Shown here: piece by piece, positions 44,284 to 55,420 of the stretch | How the letters are laid out: each line of letters begins with the position of its first letter | Numbering within the stretch: the first letter of the stretch is position 1 | Source: Clonostachys chloroleuca | Lineage: Eukaryota; Ascomycota; Sordariomycetes; Hypocreales; Bionectriaceae | Direction: 5' to 3' | Assembly: GCA_037952775.1 (NCBI GenBank) | Contig: JBANAY010000004.1 | Location: forward strand, 7,812,001 to 7,876,000 | Length of the DNA: 64,000 nucleotides | Notes under the pieces: generated by a model | The model's input: the letters and a program-made list of their open reading frames with translations, nothing else | What the model was told of the DNA's origin: nothing | Database searches by the model: none | Position numbers and translations under genes: made by a program

Positions 44284-45207
44284 TCATCTTACCAGCTTCT
44301 GACACACGAATCACCTAAAGGGCCGCGAGGGGCGGTCCACATACACGGCCAAGTCTATGACATAGCCGACGTCACCGGCAACAGCAGTATCGTTAGTGTC
44401 TTGGATGCTCTGAAGCAATGGGGGACCATCCGGCCCCTGCTGGAGCGGTTCGCTGCCGCTCCAGAGTCTGACAAAGTTTTGGCCAAAGTCCTTTCCGAAG
44501 CCCAACTGCAGGCACCAAACCCCAACCTTGGCTCTATCTTCTGCGCCGGCGGTGCCTATAATGACCACGGCGGCGAGATGGACAAGGCACTGAACATGAA
44601 GCCCGCTCCGACTTTGAAGGAGCGCGGCGAGCCGCCGTTCTTCTTCATGAAGAATGCTACCGGGGTATGTGGCTCCGGCTCGACTACAACTCCGGATGCC
44701 TACGTCACCTAAGGAGACTGGGAGGTGGAGCTTGTCGTCGTTATTGGCCGAAGTGCTAAGGAGGTGCCCGAGGAAGAAGCCTTGGACTACGTCGCAGGTT
44801 TCACGGTCGGCAACGACTTGTCTCAGCGCGAGCACGTACGCCGCAACAACCTGGGCTCTGGGGAGCCCTTCTTGTTCGACTGGTTTGCGCAAAAGTGCTT
44901 CGACGGCTCGTGTCCAACCGGCCCTTGGATCGTGTCGGTGAACCAAATCAAGGCTTTGCAAAACCTGAGTCTGAAGCTATAGGTCGGAGACGAGCTTATG
45001 CAGGACACCTCCACCCGGCACATGATTTTCTCTGTCCAGAAGCAAGTGGCGGCTCTATCCCGCCAGATAACTTTGTATCTCGGCGATATGATCATGGCTC
45101 GTACTGGGGGTGGTGTCGGGCTGGGACGCGGAAGGTTTTTGCAAAGAGACGCGACAGTCAGGGCCTCGGTCGAAGGTGTAGGAGACCTTATTCATCACAT
45201 TGCCTAA
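44284..45207 (+). pseudogene. Fumarylacetoacetate-hydrolase family gene, two in-frame stops
   Basis: All conserved FAH-family pieces lie in one frame: PRGAVHIHGQVYDIADVTG, the LGSIFCAGGAYNDHGGEM block, DWEVELVVVIGRSAKEV, EEALDYVAGFTVGNDLS, GPWIVSVNQI, DELMQDTSTRHMIFSV and TVRASVEGVGDLI near the end. A TAA at 44710-44712 precedes GDWEVEL, and a TAG at 44980-44982 takes the place of the usual Trp in L-x-L-W-V-x-G/D-E-L-M-Q-D. No start Met is present in frame upstream of LLTHESPKGPRG. The usual T-P-A-G-V-G motif is eroded to RTGGGVG. Active members hydrolyse or isomerise acylpyruvates in aromatic-acid degradation. With the divergent amidohydrolase it looks like the remains of a catabolic unit. 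Confidence 0.85.
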
Positions 45208-47618
45208 TCTACGACGGTATGGGTAGACTAATACAGACGTTGATAGTGTGGTGTTGGGCGATGAATGGCCATACCTGACCACATTCAATAGACAATGCCG
45301 TGTACACAGGCAAGATCATTATGTCGTGGAGCAGACACTGATAGCATTCTTCCCAGTTGAGCTACCAGTATAGTGGCCCCAACCCCTCGCGAATCCTATT
45401 GATCTTCCATAATACTATATCGATATTACAGTCAATAAAGCCTATGAAATTGAAGGGTCATATTTGCCAGGTGCAGTAATTGTGGCTAACCTGCATCTTC
45501 TCGTAGCTACGGCGCAGCCAATGGCCAACTTGTCGGACCAGAGGTGAAAAGATGACAGCCACAGGCTAGACCCATGTCTCACATTATTGCCTCTCACCTC
45601 TGTAGCAGGTGAGTGAGTCTTGTATAAGGCTTTTGTATGTGGTTTCTTTAAACTAGGCCTGAGGTCACACTTGGTAAAGAACATATCTGGACTAAACGAC
45701 AGCCAAGTTGCATCGTCAATCTATACCGATCATTATTGGAAGGATCAACATGCATAACCTCCATTTACCGAGGAAGTATTTCTGATTGACATGAAATTAT
45801 TAGCTCGTTCTCGCCATCCCCAGGAACCACCGTTTCCTGTCGATGAATAACCCCGTCAGAAACTCAACGTCGGACCTTCAAAGGCAATGCATCACCCATG
45901 AGAGCCAGACCGGGGGAAACCCCATGAGAAGGCTGGCTCGTGGTCCAAGGCAAGCTGACTATCGCTCATTGCAACACGAATAAATTAATCTCCGCTGTGT
46001 TCCAAATTGTTTAGGTTTCGAAACAAAATCCAAGCTACTCTCGTGTTCTTATCCTCTAATAAGATCCAAAACGGAATTCTCAGTGTCGATTAAAACTCTA
46101 GACGCGGCGGATTACATGTGTTATCACTTCTGTCGTCAATTTCCTCCGAATGTGGATGCACTTTAGGAAGTACGGGGCGCAATCCCGTGCTCTCCCACTC
46201 CAACCTGTAGTGAAATGATATGGTTAGAGTCTGATTGCTCACTGCTTAGTGCAGGCCGTTCAGTTTCAAACGCGAGACCCCACAGATTATCGTCCTCACT
46301 GACTCAAAAATGTGGGGGAAAAGCTTGTTGGCCGCGAATTCAACATCAATTCGCTGCTTTCATTAATCCTGCCACCTTAATATAAGTCTAGATATTAGGC
46401 TTGACGTAAACCTGCCCGCGGGTCAGGGGTTGAGGCTCACGGGCTGCCTCCTTGCCACACTCCGTGAAATAAAAGTGCCAAGACACGAGACACGATGACC
46501 CAATGAAATCTTTCAACTGTGACTGACCGGGGAAGGATCAACTGAGGGGCGGGGTGTAAGAGATAACTTGTCGGAGGCTATTCCCTTCTATGCAGCGGTG
46601 GATGTCGTTCCGCGTAAATTGAGTGGAACAAGCTTTCATACAAGCTTTTCTCAGTTCCAGAGTTGCAGGGAACTAGTTGGCTGCCTCTTTTCTCTGGGGC
46701 TGGGGCTTGTTGTTTCACAGGCACTCCTGAAGTGTTGCATTGAACTGCTATCAATCAATGGGTAGGATAGCGTGGTTACGTATGCAACTGGCTAAGGGGC
46801 TGGTTATCATGTAAAACCAACCAAACCAGGTTCGTGTTTCACATTTCTACTGGGAGAGGTTGTGTTGACGAACACCTTTGTTCGTGAAATGTGGGAACCA
46901 ACCATCGATCTTCAGTGTTATGCTTCTTTTTATGAAACAACGCTTGTCTAAGAACGGCGCGAATATATTATGTAACTTGCATAGTGCGGGAATTGAGGCA
47001 ACAGAAAACAACACAGACGAAGAATGAGAATACAAAGAATGGGAAGAGAGGGCGCAGCGTGTATACCAAAATAGTGAAATAGTTCTGAGAGAAAAGAGTG
47101 TGTAGCAACAAAGGAATAGTAACCGCTGCCATTAGGAGGCCGCCTCAACCCAGCGTCCCAGCGTCAAGGTATCAAGGTGGGAATAAGGGATGGAACAGGC
47201 TTTCAAACGCCCCCTGCACCCGGAACTGCTGAGCAAACGTCATGAGATGGGAAATGGGGATATGTGTGTTACTAGCTTTCACCGGCAAGTGGGAGGATAC
47301 CCCTTACAGAACCCGATGGTTAGAATCGGAGTGCTGACGACGGTTGAACATAACGAAAAGCTTTCAATCGACTTTAGCTATAAAGCCCTCGATCATTCCT
47401 GTTGATAAATATTTTTTTGACTGTCTTCCCTAGCATCCTCAACAACCTCATCCTTTCGTTCTTCCTTAGAGCTCATTCTATCGTTACAAGCTGTGCTTGA
47501 ACATCTCGTGATATACTCTGAACCAGATCCTCAAGCCGGCTTGACTACTGGACTATTCTCGCATTTACCTTGTTCACATTTTTGGCCCCAAATCAACAAG
47601 ACCAACACTCCCTTCAAG
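45208..47618. other. Long intergenic region
   Basis: About 2.4 kb with only short unsupported open frames on both strands. The last 250 bp hold the pectate-lyase promoter with a TATAAA box at 47379-47384. I see no further gene, mobile element or RNA. Confidence 0.45.
47379..47384 (+). promoter_or_regulatory. TATA box of pectate lyase gene
   Basis: TATAAA about 235 bp before the pectate lyase ATG, followed by a pyrimidine-rich leader. It is the only good TATA match in that interval. Confidence 0.4.
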
Positions 47619-48737
47619 ATGCAGTACCGTATGATCATGGTGGCCTCGATGGCCCTTGGCACCGCGCACGCATTCCCTGCCCAGCCGCAGATCACGCAGG
47701 CTCCCAAAGCTACACGCGACCTTTCTAAGCGTCAACAACCCGATGCTGCCGGCAGCAGTGTTCTTGACGCCCCAATGACCATTGCTGCCGGTCAATCTTT
47801 TGATGGTGGCAATGTCATGTACGATCGCGGTACTAGCTGCACAGGCCAATCCGAAGGAGGTAGCTCTGACGCCGTGTTCATCCTTGAGAGCGGTGCTTCT
47901 CTCTCCAACGTCATTATCGGTACGTGACTTTGTAGACCTTTTCTTCCCTATACTAGAATGACTTGGCTGACGGCTTCTCTTGTAGGCCCTAACCAGATTG
48001 AGGGTGTCCATTGCAACGGTGGCTGCTCGATCACCAACGTCTGGTGGGACGCCGTTTGTGAGGATGCCTTCAGTATCAAGGAACAGGCTGATGGCGAGAC
48101 TACTACCATTAATGGTGGTGGTGCTACTGGTGCTAGCGACAAGGTCATCCAGCACAATGGCGGTGGAACCGTGTCCATCAACGATTTCACTGTCTCTGAC
48201 TTTGGAAAACTCTACCGAAGCTGCGGCAACTGCGATGAGATGCCTGCACGTCATGTAATCGTCTCTGGAGGCTCAGCCACCAACGGTGACATCCTGGTTG
48301 GCATTAACTCCAACATGGGCGATACGGCCAGCATCTCTGGTGTCACTACTAGCGGAGTCGACGAAGAGTGTGTTGACTTCGAGGGTGTCACTGACGGAAG
48401 TGAGCCAACCAAGATCGGCGCCTGCTCCAACGTTGGCGGAGGTGGCAGCTCTGGTGGATCGAGCAGCGCGGCCACCACTCCAGCTGCTACGCGCACCTCG
48501 GGGTCTGGTTCCTCTCCCACGTCTGCCACTGATGATGACGACGAGGAGAAGACGACATCGACCTCCAAGTCTAGTTCTTCTCCCACATCTGCCAGCGCCG
48601 ATGATGAGGATGAGAAGGCTACCTCCACCTCCGAGTCTTCGTCCAAGCCCACTGGTGGGTCTGATGATGAAGATGGGAAGGACGAGGACGAAAAGAAGGG
48701 TAAGGATGACGGCAAGAACAGGCAGAAGAAGGAGTAA
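47619..48737 (+). CDS. Pectate lyase, PL3 family, with acidic Ser/Thr tail
   Basis: Two exons (47619-47919, 47986-48737; intron GTACGT...TTGTAG) give 350 residues. It has a signal peptide ([15 protein letters not shown]) and a short propeptide ending in KR near residue 36. The catalytic beta-helix shows the PL3 signature [28 protein letters not shown]; the intron falls just before it. Next come [27 protein letters not shown] and [31 protein letters not shown]3 enzymes cleave polygalacturonate by Ca-dependent beta-elimination outside the cell during plant tissue breakdown. Unusually, about 95 residues of Gly/Ser/Thr then Asp/Glu/Lys low-complexity sequence follow the domain, with an imperfect duplication ([19 protein letters not shown] and [19 protein letters not shown]). 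Most PL3 enzymes end soon after the last Cys. Confidence 0.92.
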
Positions 48738-50652
48738 GATGATCAAATGGTATTCTTCGGTATTTAGCTTGGCTAATCTCTGTCTTTCACCGTCTTGGTA
48801 CTGTCGGCAGCCAGAGTCGGATACACGCAAACTGGCCCCTGTTTATCAATCTTCATAGAGCGACGTATGACCGTCATAGCCGTTCGGATATAGTTCCCAT
48901 TCATCTTGACTTGGACGACTATTAGACAATGGTAATATTACAGTTGCTATCCTCAACCGTCATGAATCTTTCCGTGGAGAATATCGTATGATTTTGTCTA
49001 AGAACCCCTCTTCCTCCCTTCCTCCCAAGTTAGAGAAGGCTTGTAGACAAATTATCTCACACCCGCATTTCAAACACTCTATACGCGCGCGGCAACTCAT
49101 CGCTAAAAAGAATTTTGTGATTCATCATTTCGATTACAGCATTAATCCCGCGGATTGTAACCTTCCTGGTGAAGCGGAAAAGGGAACACACGTAAGCACG
49201 CTGGCGGAGGGAATCACTCTTCATAGAATCAGCCGAATGTTACTTTCAAGTCCCGAAATATTACTCTATTTACGCCTCGAGAAATCCTAGTGGCTTATCT
49301 CCCGCAACCATGCCAATTTATATTTCATGCAACCATTGTAACCATCAAAGGGTGTATGCTCACGTTTTGTTGGAGGGTACAAGGTCGACGCAGGCGAAAT
49401 ACAGACTGTCTGAAATAAGACTGGGGACATCAGTGTAGCTGACCAAAGGGGTAGTATCCAACGAGAACATGGCAGGGTTGACACCTTCTTGCCTCTGCTT
49501 ATTCCCGCAAAGGGAGAAGGCAAACTCGGTTGTTTGCGCCATGTGACAAATGGACGCCTCGCCAGTCACTGGGTGGTAAGATGAGTGACTCTACATGATT
49601 CCCCATTAAATGGAAATGTGCTCTGACTAGTCCTCAGTTTCGGCAACTTGGCGCGGTCTCTGAAGTCCTCGGTTTCTTTGAATAATCAGACTCTGCAGAG
49701 CTATTATTTCGGGCAAAAGGCGAACTGTGCTTGAAACGAGCATCTAGTTAATAATATGGTGCTCTTTGTCCTATAAATATGATGAGTTAGTTGGTCATCA
49801 TGCATTAAACTTTATCTCCGGTGGGAATGGATCTTTTGTCCCAAAGGTTTAGGCACACCCGTTCCTCCGATAAGAAATTGAAAATATGTCCTACAACAGG
49901 TCGAAGAGGGGGTGTGCCAGGTCACCGAGGCAAAGCCTTGAATTTGCTGTAACCACCCGCAGCTGTTGCAAGTAGTGCTATCAGACAGCACACTGTCGAG
50001 GTTTTATTTGCAGTCTGCGATACATGAGCATGGTCGACTGATAAAGCCAGTTCTGGGAGCCTACTATTGATATGTCTTTTGAAGTTCCTTGTTTGGTAAA
50101 ACGCTCCGAATAGGATCCAACAAGATAGGAAAGTCATTTCAGCCTTACAAAACTCCGATTTCAGCAGGGACCACCCGCCGCATTTACTTCAGTGTAAAAC
50201 AAGATTGAGCCTCGGCGGTTGAAAAATGCTTCCAAGAGAATCTTAGTTCTCCCGGGTTGCGCGGCATGTCAGCAAGAGACTGAACTTCAGTGGTTCGCTC
50301 GGTCTCACCACCTAGTGGTCCACCTTCTTATGCTTGCTTGGAGTAACAAGGGCCCTTGGCAGGGGCCATAATCTAAATTGGGGGCGAGTCACATTGTGCT
50401 AGTGTAATATTCAGCCCACCAACGTCACTCAACAAAGATCTCGCACCATCTTGCCACGCAACATCAATCCGCTTCTAGTGCTAAAATTTCTTCCTTCCTG
50501 CATTCAAATCCCCGGGATTGAACTTCTGGTAGTGGCATTCGCCAGAAAATCGATGCTTGTGTGCTTATTTTAATCTTTCAGCATGTGAGGCTGGGCACTT
50601 GTTTCGCCCCCAATGGTAACCCAGCGTACATTGATTTGCCCAAATGGACAGC

Positions 50653-50682
50653 ATCAAGTGGCACAGGTAGTATCAAGTGGCA
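50653..50682 (+). promoter_or_regulatory. Direct repeat ATCAAGTGGCA (x2)
   Basis: ATCAAGTGGCA occurs at 50653-50663 and 50672-50682, 19 bp apart, about 70-95 bp upstream of a TATA-like box. The spacing and position suggest an activator site for the gene at 50976. This is inference. Confidence 0.4.
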
Positions 50683-50748
50683 TATTGGATGCAACTGTTG
50701 CAAAGATAAGTCCTAAGTTTCTAGAGATAGAACGGGCGGGTATTTGGG

Positions 50749-50755
50749 TATATAT
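50749..50755 (+). promoter_or_regulatory. TATA-like box
   Basis: TATATAT about 220 bp before the ATG at 50976. It is followed by a long CT-rich leader, as is usual for strongly expressed fungal genes. Confidence 0.4.
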
Positions 50756-50975
50756 TGTACCTTGATCTGCTCCAAGTTGTACCAAGATCCTCTCCTCTCA
50801 ATCAGCTCACTTTCATCTACTCTTCAATCTTCCTTACCAATTGGTTACAGGCTTCATTTTCATTACTTCTCTATTTGATACTCTCGTATTTCCTTACAAC
50901 ACTCCCTACTTTGTACAAAGTTTATTCTCTTCATTTGCCAACTCACGCATAGTTACCCATCAATATCCATTCACA

Positions 50976-51668
50976 ATGGTTGGTGTTACTCACTTTACTG
51001 CTGCCGGCATCGCCATGCTGAGCACACTGGGCAATGTTGTTGCCTCTTCCGGTCCGGTCGGGGATATGGAAGCCAGGGACGTCATAGATGATTCCACGGC
51101 CATCCCCGAGACCAGGGACCTTGACGATGTCGAAACTCGTGCCGTCTTGGATGGCGACGACTCGGACCTGGCTGCCCTAGACAAGCGTCTCTTCCCTCTT
51201 GTTGGACTTGCCGCCAAGGCCGGCATCAAGGCTGGGGCGAAGAAGGCCGCCAAGAAAGTTGCCAGGAAGGGTGCTAAGAAGGGTGCGAAGGAGGGCGGCT
51301 CGCACAAGGCCAAGGAGAAGCACCAAAAGCATAAGGCCAAGAAGAACAGCAAGCCCAAGAAGAAGGGCCGCCGATCTCTGGATGATGAATACTTTGTCCT
51401 TGATTCTAGGGATATTATGGATGATTTTTCTGAGCTCAACTTCGATACTCGCGACTTCGACGAGGATGCCCTCCTGGAGATCCGCAGATTCACTGGCCCT
51501 ATTAAACTTGGCGGTACGGTTATGAACCGGCACAAGAACCCCTTCAGCAAAATCATGGGGCCTGGCGGCGGTCGCAAACTGAAGACCGGCAAAGGAGTCA
51601 AGGCTAAGGCGGCTGGCAGGAAGAGACCTCGATCCTTTGATGAGGCTATCGAGTTTTACGAACAGTAA
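50976..51668 (+). CDS. Secreted pro-protein with alternating acidic and basic blocks and Kex2-type sites
   Basis: An intronless gene of 230 residues. The start is the Met after the CT-rich leader; the frame is open further upstream, but those codons are leader-like. After a signal peptide (THFTAAGIAMLSTLGNVVA) comes an acidic pro-segment of about 45 residues ending in LDKR. Then a 60-residue strongly basic segment follows (GIKAGAKKAAKKVARKGAKK and on to KPKKKGRR). A second acidic block (SLDDEYFVLDSRDIMDDF to LEIRR) comes next, then a second basic block (FTGPIKLGG to GRKRPR) and a short acidic end (SFDEAIEFYEQ). Each charge switch falls at a dibasic site. This is the layout of propeptides that neutralise cationic peptides until Kex2-like cleavage in the Golgi. 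The family is unknown to me. Released peptides could be antimicrobial, signalling or nucleic-acid binding. Confidence 0.72.
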   Translation: MVGVTHFTAAGIAMLSTLGNVVASSGPVGDMEARDVIDDSTAIPETRDLDDVETRAVLDGDDSDLAALDKRLFPLVGLAAKAGIKAGAKKAAKKVARKGAKKGAKEGGSHKAKEKHQKHKAKKNSKPKKKGRRSLDDEYFVLDSRDIMDDFSELNFDTRDFDEDALLEIRRFTGPIKLGGTVMNRHKNPFSKIMGPGGGRKLKTGKGVKAKAAGRKRPRSFDEAIEFYEQ

Positions 51669-52692
51669 TTTCACAGACGAAGATACATTCTTCTTGACTG
51701 TCATCCATCATCAATCAAAAGAAAAGCGCCCAAAGACTAATGGCTTTGGGACTCTTCAAAGGCTCTCAATCTGGTCATTGGGCACTTTTATAGGTCTTGC
51801 TATCAGTCTCAAGAGTACTCTGTCTTTACATGAGCTCATGGGATAAATAGTCAAGACGGCTTGGGCTACATACTGAGTAAAGGGAGTGGAGGAACACTGG
51901 CGCGTTCTGGAGGCTGGTTGTAACATTCATTCTAGTTCTATATACTATAGGCTTAATTGATAACCTCATATAGATATATAGACTATATACATTTGCACAA
52001 ACTATCTCGTGCTATCCTTGTGATGTTGTGAGCATTGGTCTAGGGATGCAACACATAGTAAATAGCTCCCTTAACATGATCCTAGCCTCCAACACAGGCC
52101 TGCCTATCAATACCTTCGATGAATGCCTCGTCTAACCAATGCTTACGAGGTATTAACAGAAACTAGACTGCAAATGTCACCGTACTCATTCCTCTCTAAG
52201 ATATTGTGATTGTTCGAGGTTTTCAAAATTCTTAGCCCTATCAAACTCCACACTGGAGATAAACACTCCCAATCATGCCTTTTAGGCCAGCCATTCTATG
52301 TATTGAAACCCAACTCTCCGGTAAAATTAGAGATCACTGCTTTAGCAAATTGCAAAGGGTTCTAAAAGAGGCAATGAGGAACGTTCAGCTACTCGAGAAG
52401 AGTATGATATCTGAGATTGAGGAATGGCGCCTCCTTTTCCCTTTCATATTCTTAACTCTATGCTAGACCATCAATCGCATGATAAATACAAGAGTGAAAA
52501 ACAGGACGGGCTTGACAAACCTCACTACCATCACGCCATCCCGCTCATGAAACACGTCCTCCTTTTTACCATGCATTTGGCCACGTGTTAAGAAGAATAG
52601 CTTTTCGGATTTTCAACTACCAATTAAACATAGTTAAATCATACAGTTGTCTTGGCTCTATCTTCCCCCTCTTAGTTGTATGCTATGGCACA
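51669..52692. other. Intergenic region
   Basis: About 1 kb, AT-rich with TATA-type dinucleotide runs near 51940-51990. It separates the convergent pro-protein and Thr/Val-rich genes. No gene recognised. Confidence 0.4.
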
Positions 52693-54300
52693 TCATACCG
52701 TCTTGAACTCCAATCCATAACATTCCGGGGCGTCAGGCGATTGGCGGTTCGCAATCACCAACGGCGAGTAGAACCACTCATCGTAAATAGGACACGTCTG
52801 GAACATTGTCAAATCACCTATCGAAGACGGTTGCGGCACAGTGCAGTTCAAGAGCCCTCCGGCATCGGCCGAACAATATACGTGAATGTAGCTCCGGATT
52901 GCTATCTCAAACTGATCACTGTTTGGTGTCAACATATCGAACGGATAATATACTAACTTGCACGTCGCTTCCGACGCTTAAATCAAGGAGCAAATTTGCA
53001 GAAGATAATGAAAAGGCATGGATAACTTACAGCCAGTAGATCAGCTCGAACCCGGGCGAATATGTGGACACGGCCGCGTAAAGGACCTTCCCTCCTCCCG
53101 GTGCTTGTACGTGAAGTCGCCCGAGACAGTCGATGTTGAAGAGGCCTCCACCGACGGCTTGAGGTTTCGTTGGGACGTAATTGAGAGCGTAGAAAGGGAG
53201 GTCTGGCAGCCCACGATACGGTGCTGGCGTGGCGTACAGATTATTGTAACTGTCGGTGCGCGTCGCGGTGATATCGGAGACCTGGAGGTTGAAGCTTGAT
53301 TTCGGATAGTTTCCAGAGCAGCTTGTTACGGTCACGGTAAGGGTGGAATCGGGGTGTTCTGTAATCTGTAGGGCAAGTGTTTAGGACAAGACAAACATGC
53401 AAGGTGGGGATGGAGGATGCTTCCTACATATGTGTATACGCCCTGGACGCCCAAGTTGGTTTCAGTAGTGGTGATGGTCTGTGTCGTAAATAATGTCCCC
53501 GATGTCTATAACGTCCTGGTTAGCCACCTGTACAAGTGCATGATGGCACGGAATTACCTTTTTGACAGTTGCAGTTACGCTTTGCCGGGTAGTTTCTGTT
53601 ACCGTCTTTGTCTTGGTGACAGCCCCAGTTGGTTTCGGAATGTAGCATGAGCAGGCTTGAGATACAACCGACTCAGGAAGCCCAAATGCCCCCCATGGTT
53701 TTTCAGAATCCTGCCCTACGGCGCGGGGCGTAACTGCCGCCCCGAACGTTGATGTTTGCGTAACGACCGAGCTACAAGTCGGTTAGCATTGCAGGCAGAC
53801 GTCGAGCCAACGGGAGCAAACGGCGAGGTACGCTTGAGACATACTATTTGTAGGAGGTGACAGTATTTGTCAGTGTGACGGTTTGCTTCGTGACAATTTG
53901 ATTAGTGTGGCTTGCGGAATTTCCCTTGATTCAACTCACTGTTGTAGATGTGGTGAAAGTCTGAGTAGCACGACGCTGCAAGGGGTAAACCGTCAGTAAA
54001 CTACTCAATAAAATATTATTTGGGTCCCTGTCTTACCGTTCGGGTCTGGGCAGCAACGATATTAGTGGTTGTTGCAACAGTAATTGTTCTGGTGTCTGTA
54101 GCAGTCTGTGTGACTGTTTGGGTCGCAGCCGAATAATGAAGCAAAGAACTGCAAGCTTTTGATACGAAGGGCAAGTCAAAGTTCTTGAGGGCCGAAACAT
54201 AACGCTGGTAGGGAGCACACCCGCTTGATTGACCGTCAGCAACCCCCGCGAGGGCTGCAACGACGACTGCCGCCCACCCAGCCGCTGTTTTAAAGTGCAT
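52693..54300 (-). CDS. Secreted Thr/Val-rich protein, seven exons
   Basis: Seven exons (54037-54300, 53940-53975, 53845-53885, 53558-53771, 53428-53505, 53031-53365, 52693-52918) join in phase into about 397 residues. A signal peptide (TAAGWAAVVVAALAGVADG) is followed by a short Cys region (CAPYQRYVSAL). Long T-V-T/T-x-T runs (TQTVTQTATDTRTITV, KQTVTLTNTVTS, KTKTVTETTRQSVTATV) are spread over exons 1-5, with an ACSCYIPKPT motif between two of them. The C-terminal 190 residues form a folded domain rich in aromatics (LPDLPFYALNYVP, FNIDCLGRLHVQAPGG, IHVYCSADAGGLLNC). Thr runs suggest heavy O-mannosylation and a cell-wall or extracellular location. Exons as short as 36 and 41 nt each encode one Thr repeat unit. 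I do not know a named family. Confidence 0.74.
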
Positions 54301-55420
54301 TGATGCCTCTGTGGATGGCTGTTTCTGTTCTTTGCGCCGGCGTGAATGTTGACACAACAGGAGACGGAGCTCTGGGGAGATTCTCTTTTTTATCACTTCT
54401 CTTACCACACGCGCATATCTAGCGCATGAAGAAGTGTGCCGCCAATATCAACTTTATGTACCTTAACGAGTCTAGACTCCCACCATCCACTTCAGCTTGT
54501 TACTAGTCATTCTTCTAGCACACGACCTAGTACCTTAAAGTCTGCTGCGAGCCAATTATATCCCGATCTTATGAAGCCAACCGGTTGTGGGCGATTGAGG
54601 CTGACTTTGACTATTTGAGAAGTATTAGGCCTGGACTCTTTCCGTCTTTGACCGGTTCTTGGCATTGAGCTGCGTGATGTTCAGACCACCAACCACATCT
54701 ATGAGTTAGTTTCTGGAGTACTCATATGCCACTTTCGTTGATCACATCGGACTAAGACTCAACTATCAAACTTATGTTTTCTTAGTCGTTAAAGCAAGCA
54801 CTACAGAAACGGCGCAGCGGTTATTTTGCTTCTAGGTCAAGCGAAGCTACAATGGTTTGGTTCTCAGCGAGGACAACCATCAGTTCCTTCTACAACCTTC
54901 TGGATTGGCGGAAGGAAGCTTAGTCGTGATAGGCATGGCTGATCGTCTGAAGCAATCAATTTCGATCAGCCTTTCCAACCCCTAGAGGGCGATAGTTGCG
55001 CTCGTCTTTTGTCTCCTTATTAGTATCTCCATATTTGAGTCAATGACAAAAAAACAAAGTCGTTCCAGGATGTGAGACAGAGCATGGAGTTGAAGTTTTG
55101 CGTGCTGGTAGTGTGGGGAAGTCTGTCCTTTTGCTATTTCATCGAATGCTTACTTACCAAATTTCAATTGTTTCCAAAGTCTGAACCCAGGTCGAAACGG
55201 AAAGGCTTCGCTGTGAACGTGACCGAAGCTGACTGCCGAACATGTAGAGCTTGCCATATTCAGAAGGTAACCTCACAACTCCGCACCTCGGTCGATCAAC
55301 GACCCGGGCGATCACTTCCCCATCATATAAGACGTGGTCTATATAAATTATCGCCTGACTCTCGATTTATTTAGCCGATGTCTCAATGTCCCAACTAAAT
55401 CGAAAACGAAAACATTAAAG
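54301..55420. other. Divergent intergenic region
   Basis: About 1.1 kb with the promoters of the Thr/Val-rich protein and the rhamnosidase. A TATATAAA box sits at 55340-55347, 74 bp before the rhamnosidase ATG. No other gene seen. Confidence 0.45.
55340..55347 (+). promoter_or_regulatory. TATA box of rhamnosidase gene
   Basis: TATATAAA 74 bp upstream of the ATG at 55421, a normal distance for a fungal core promoter. Confidence 0.45.

Larger units (their letters stand above)
48738..50975. other. Long intergenic region
   Basis: About 2.2 kb without a supported gene. The right end is the promoter of the alternating-charge pro-protein: an 11-bp direct repeat (50653-50682), a TATATAT box (50749-50755) and a pyrimidine-rich leader. 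Confidence 0.45.

Noticed and set aside
47574..48830. Antisense open frames across the pectate lyase
   Set aside because: Shadow frames produced by codon bias and the low-complexity tail; no start context, splice logic or domain.
50990..51704. Two long minus-strand open frames opposite the alternating-charge pro-protein
   Set aside because: Leu/Ala/Ser-rich mirror of Lys/Ala/Asp codons; the plus strand has the signal peptide, TATA box and leader.
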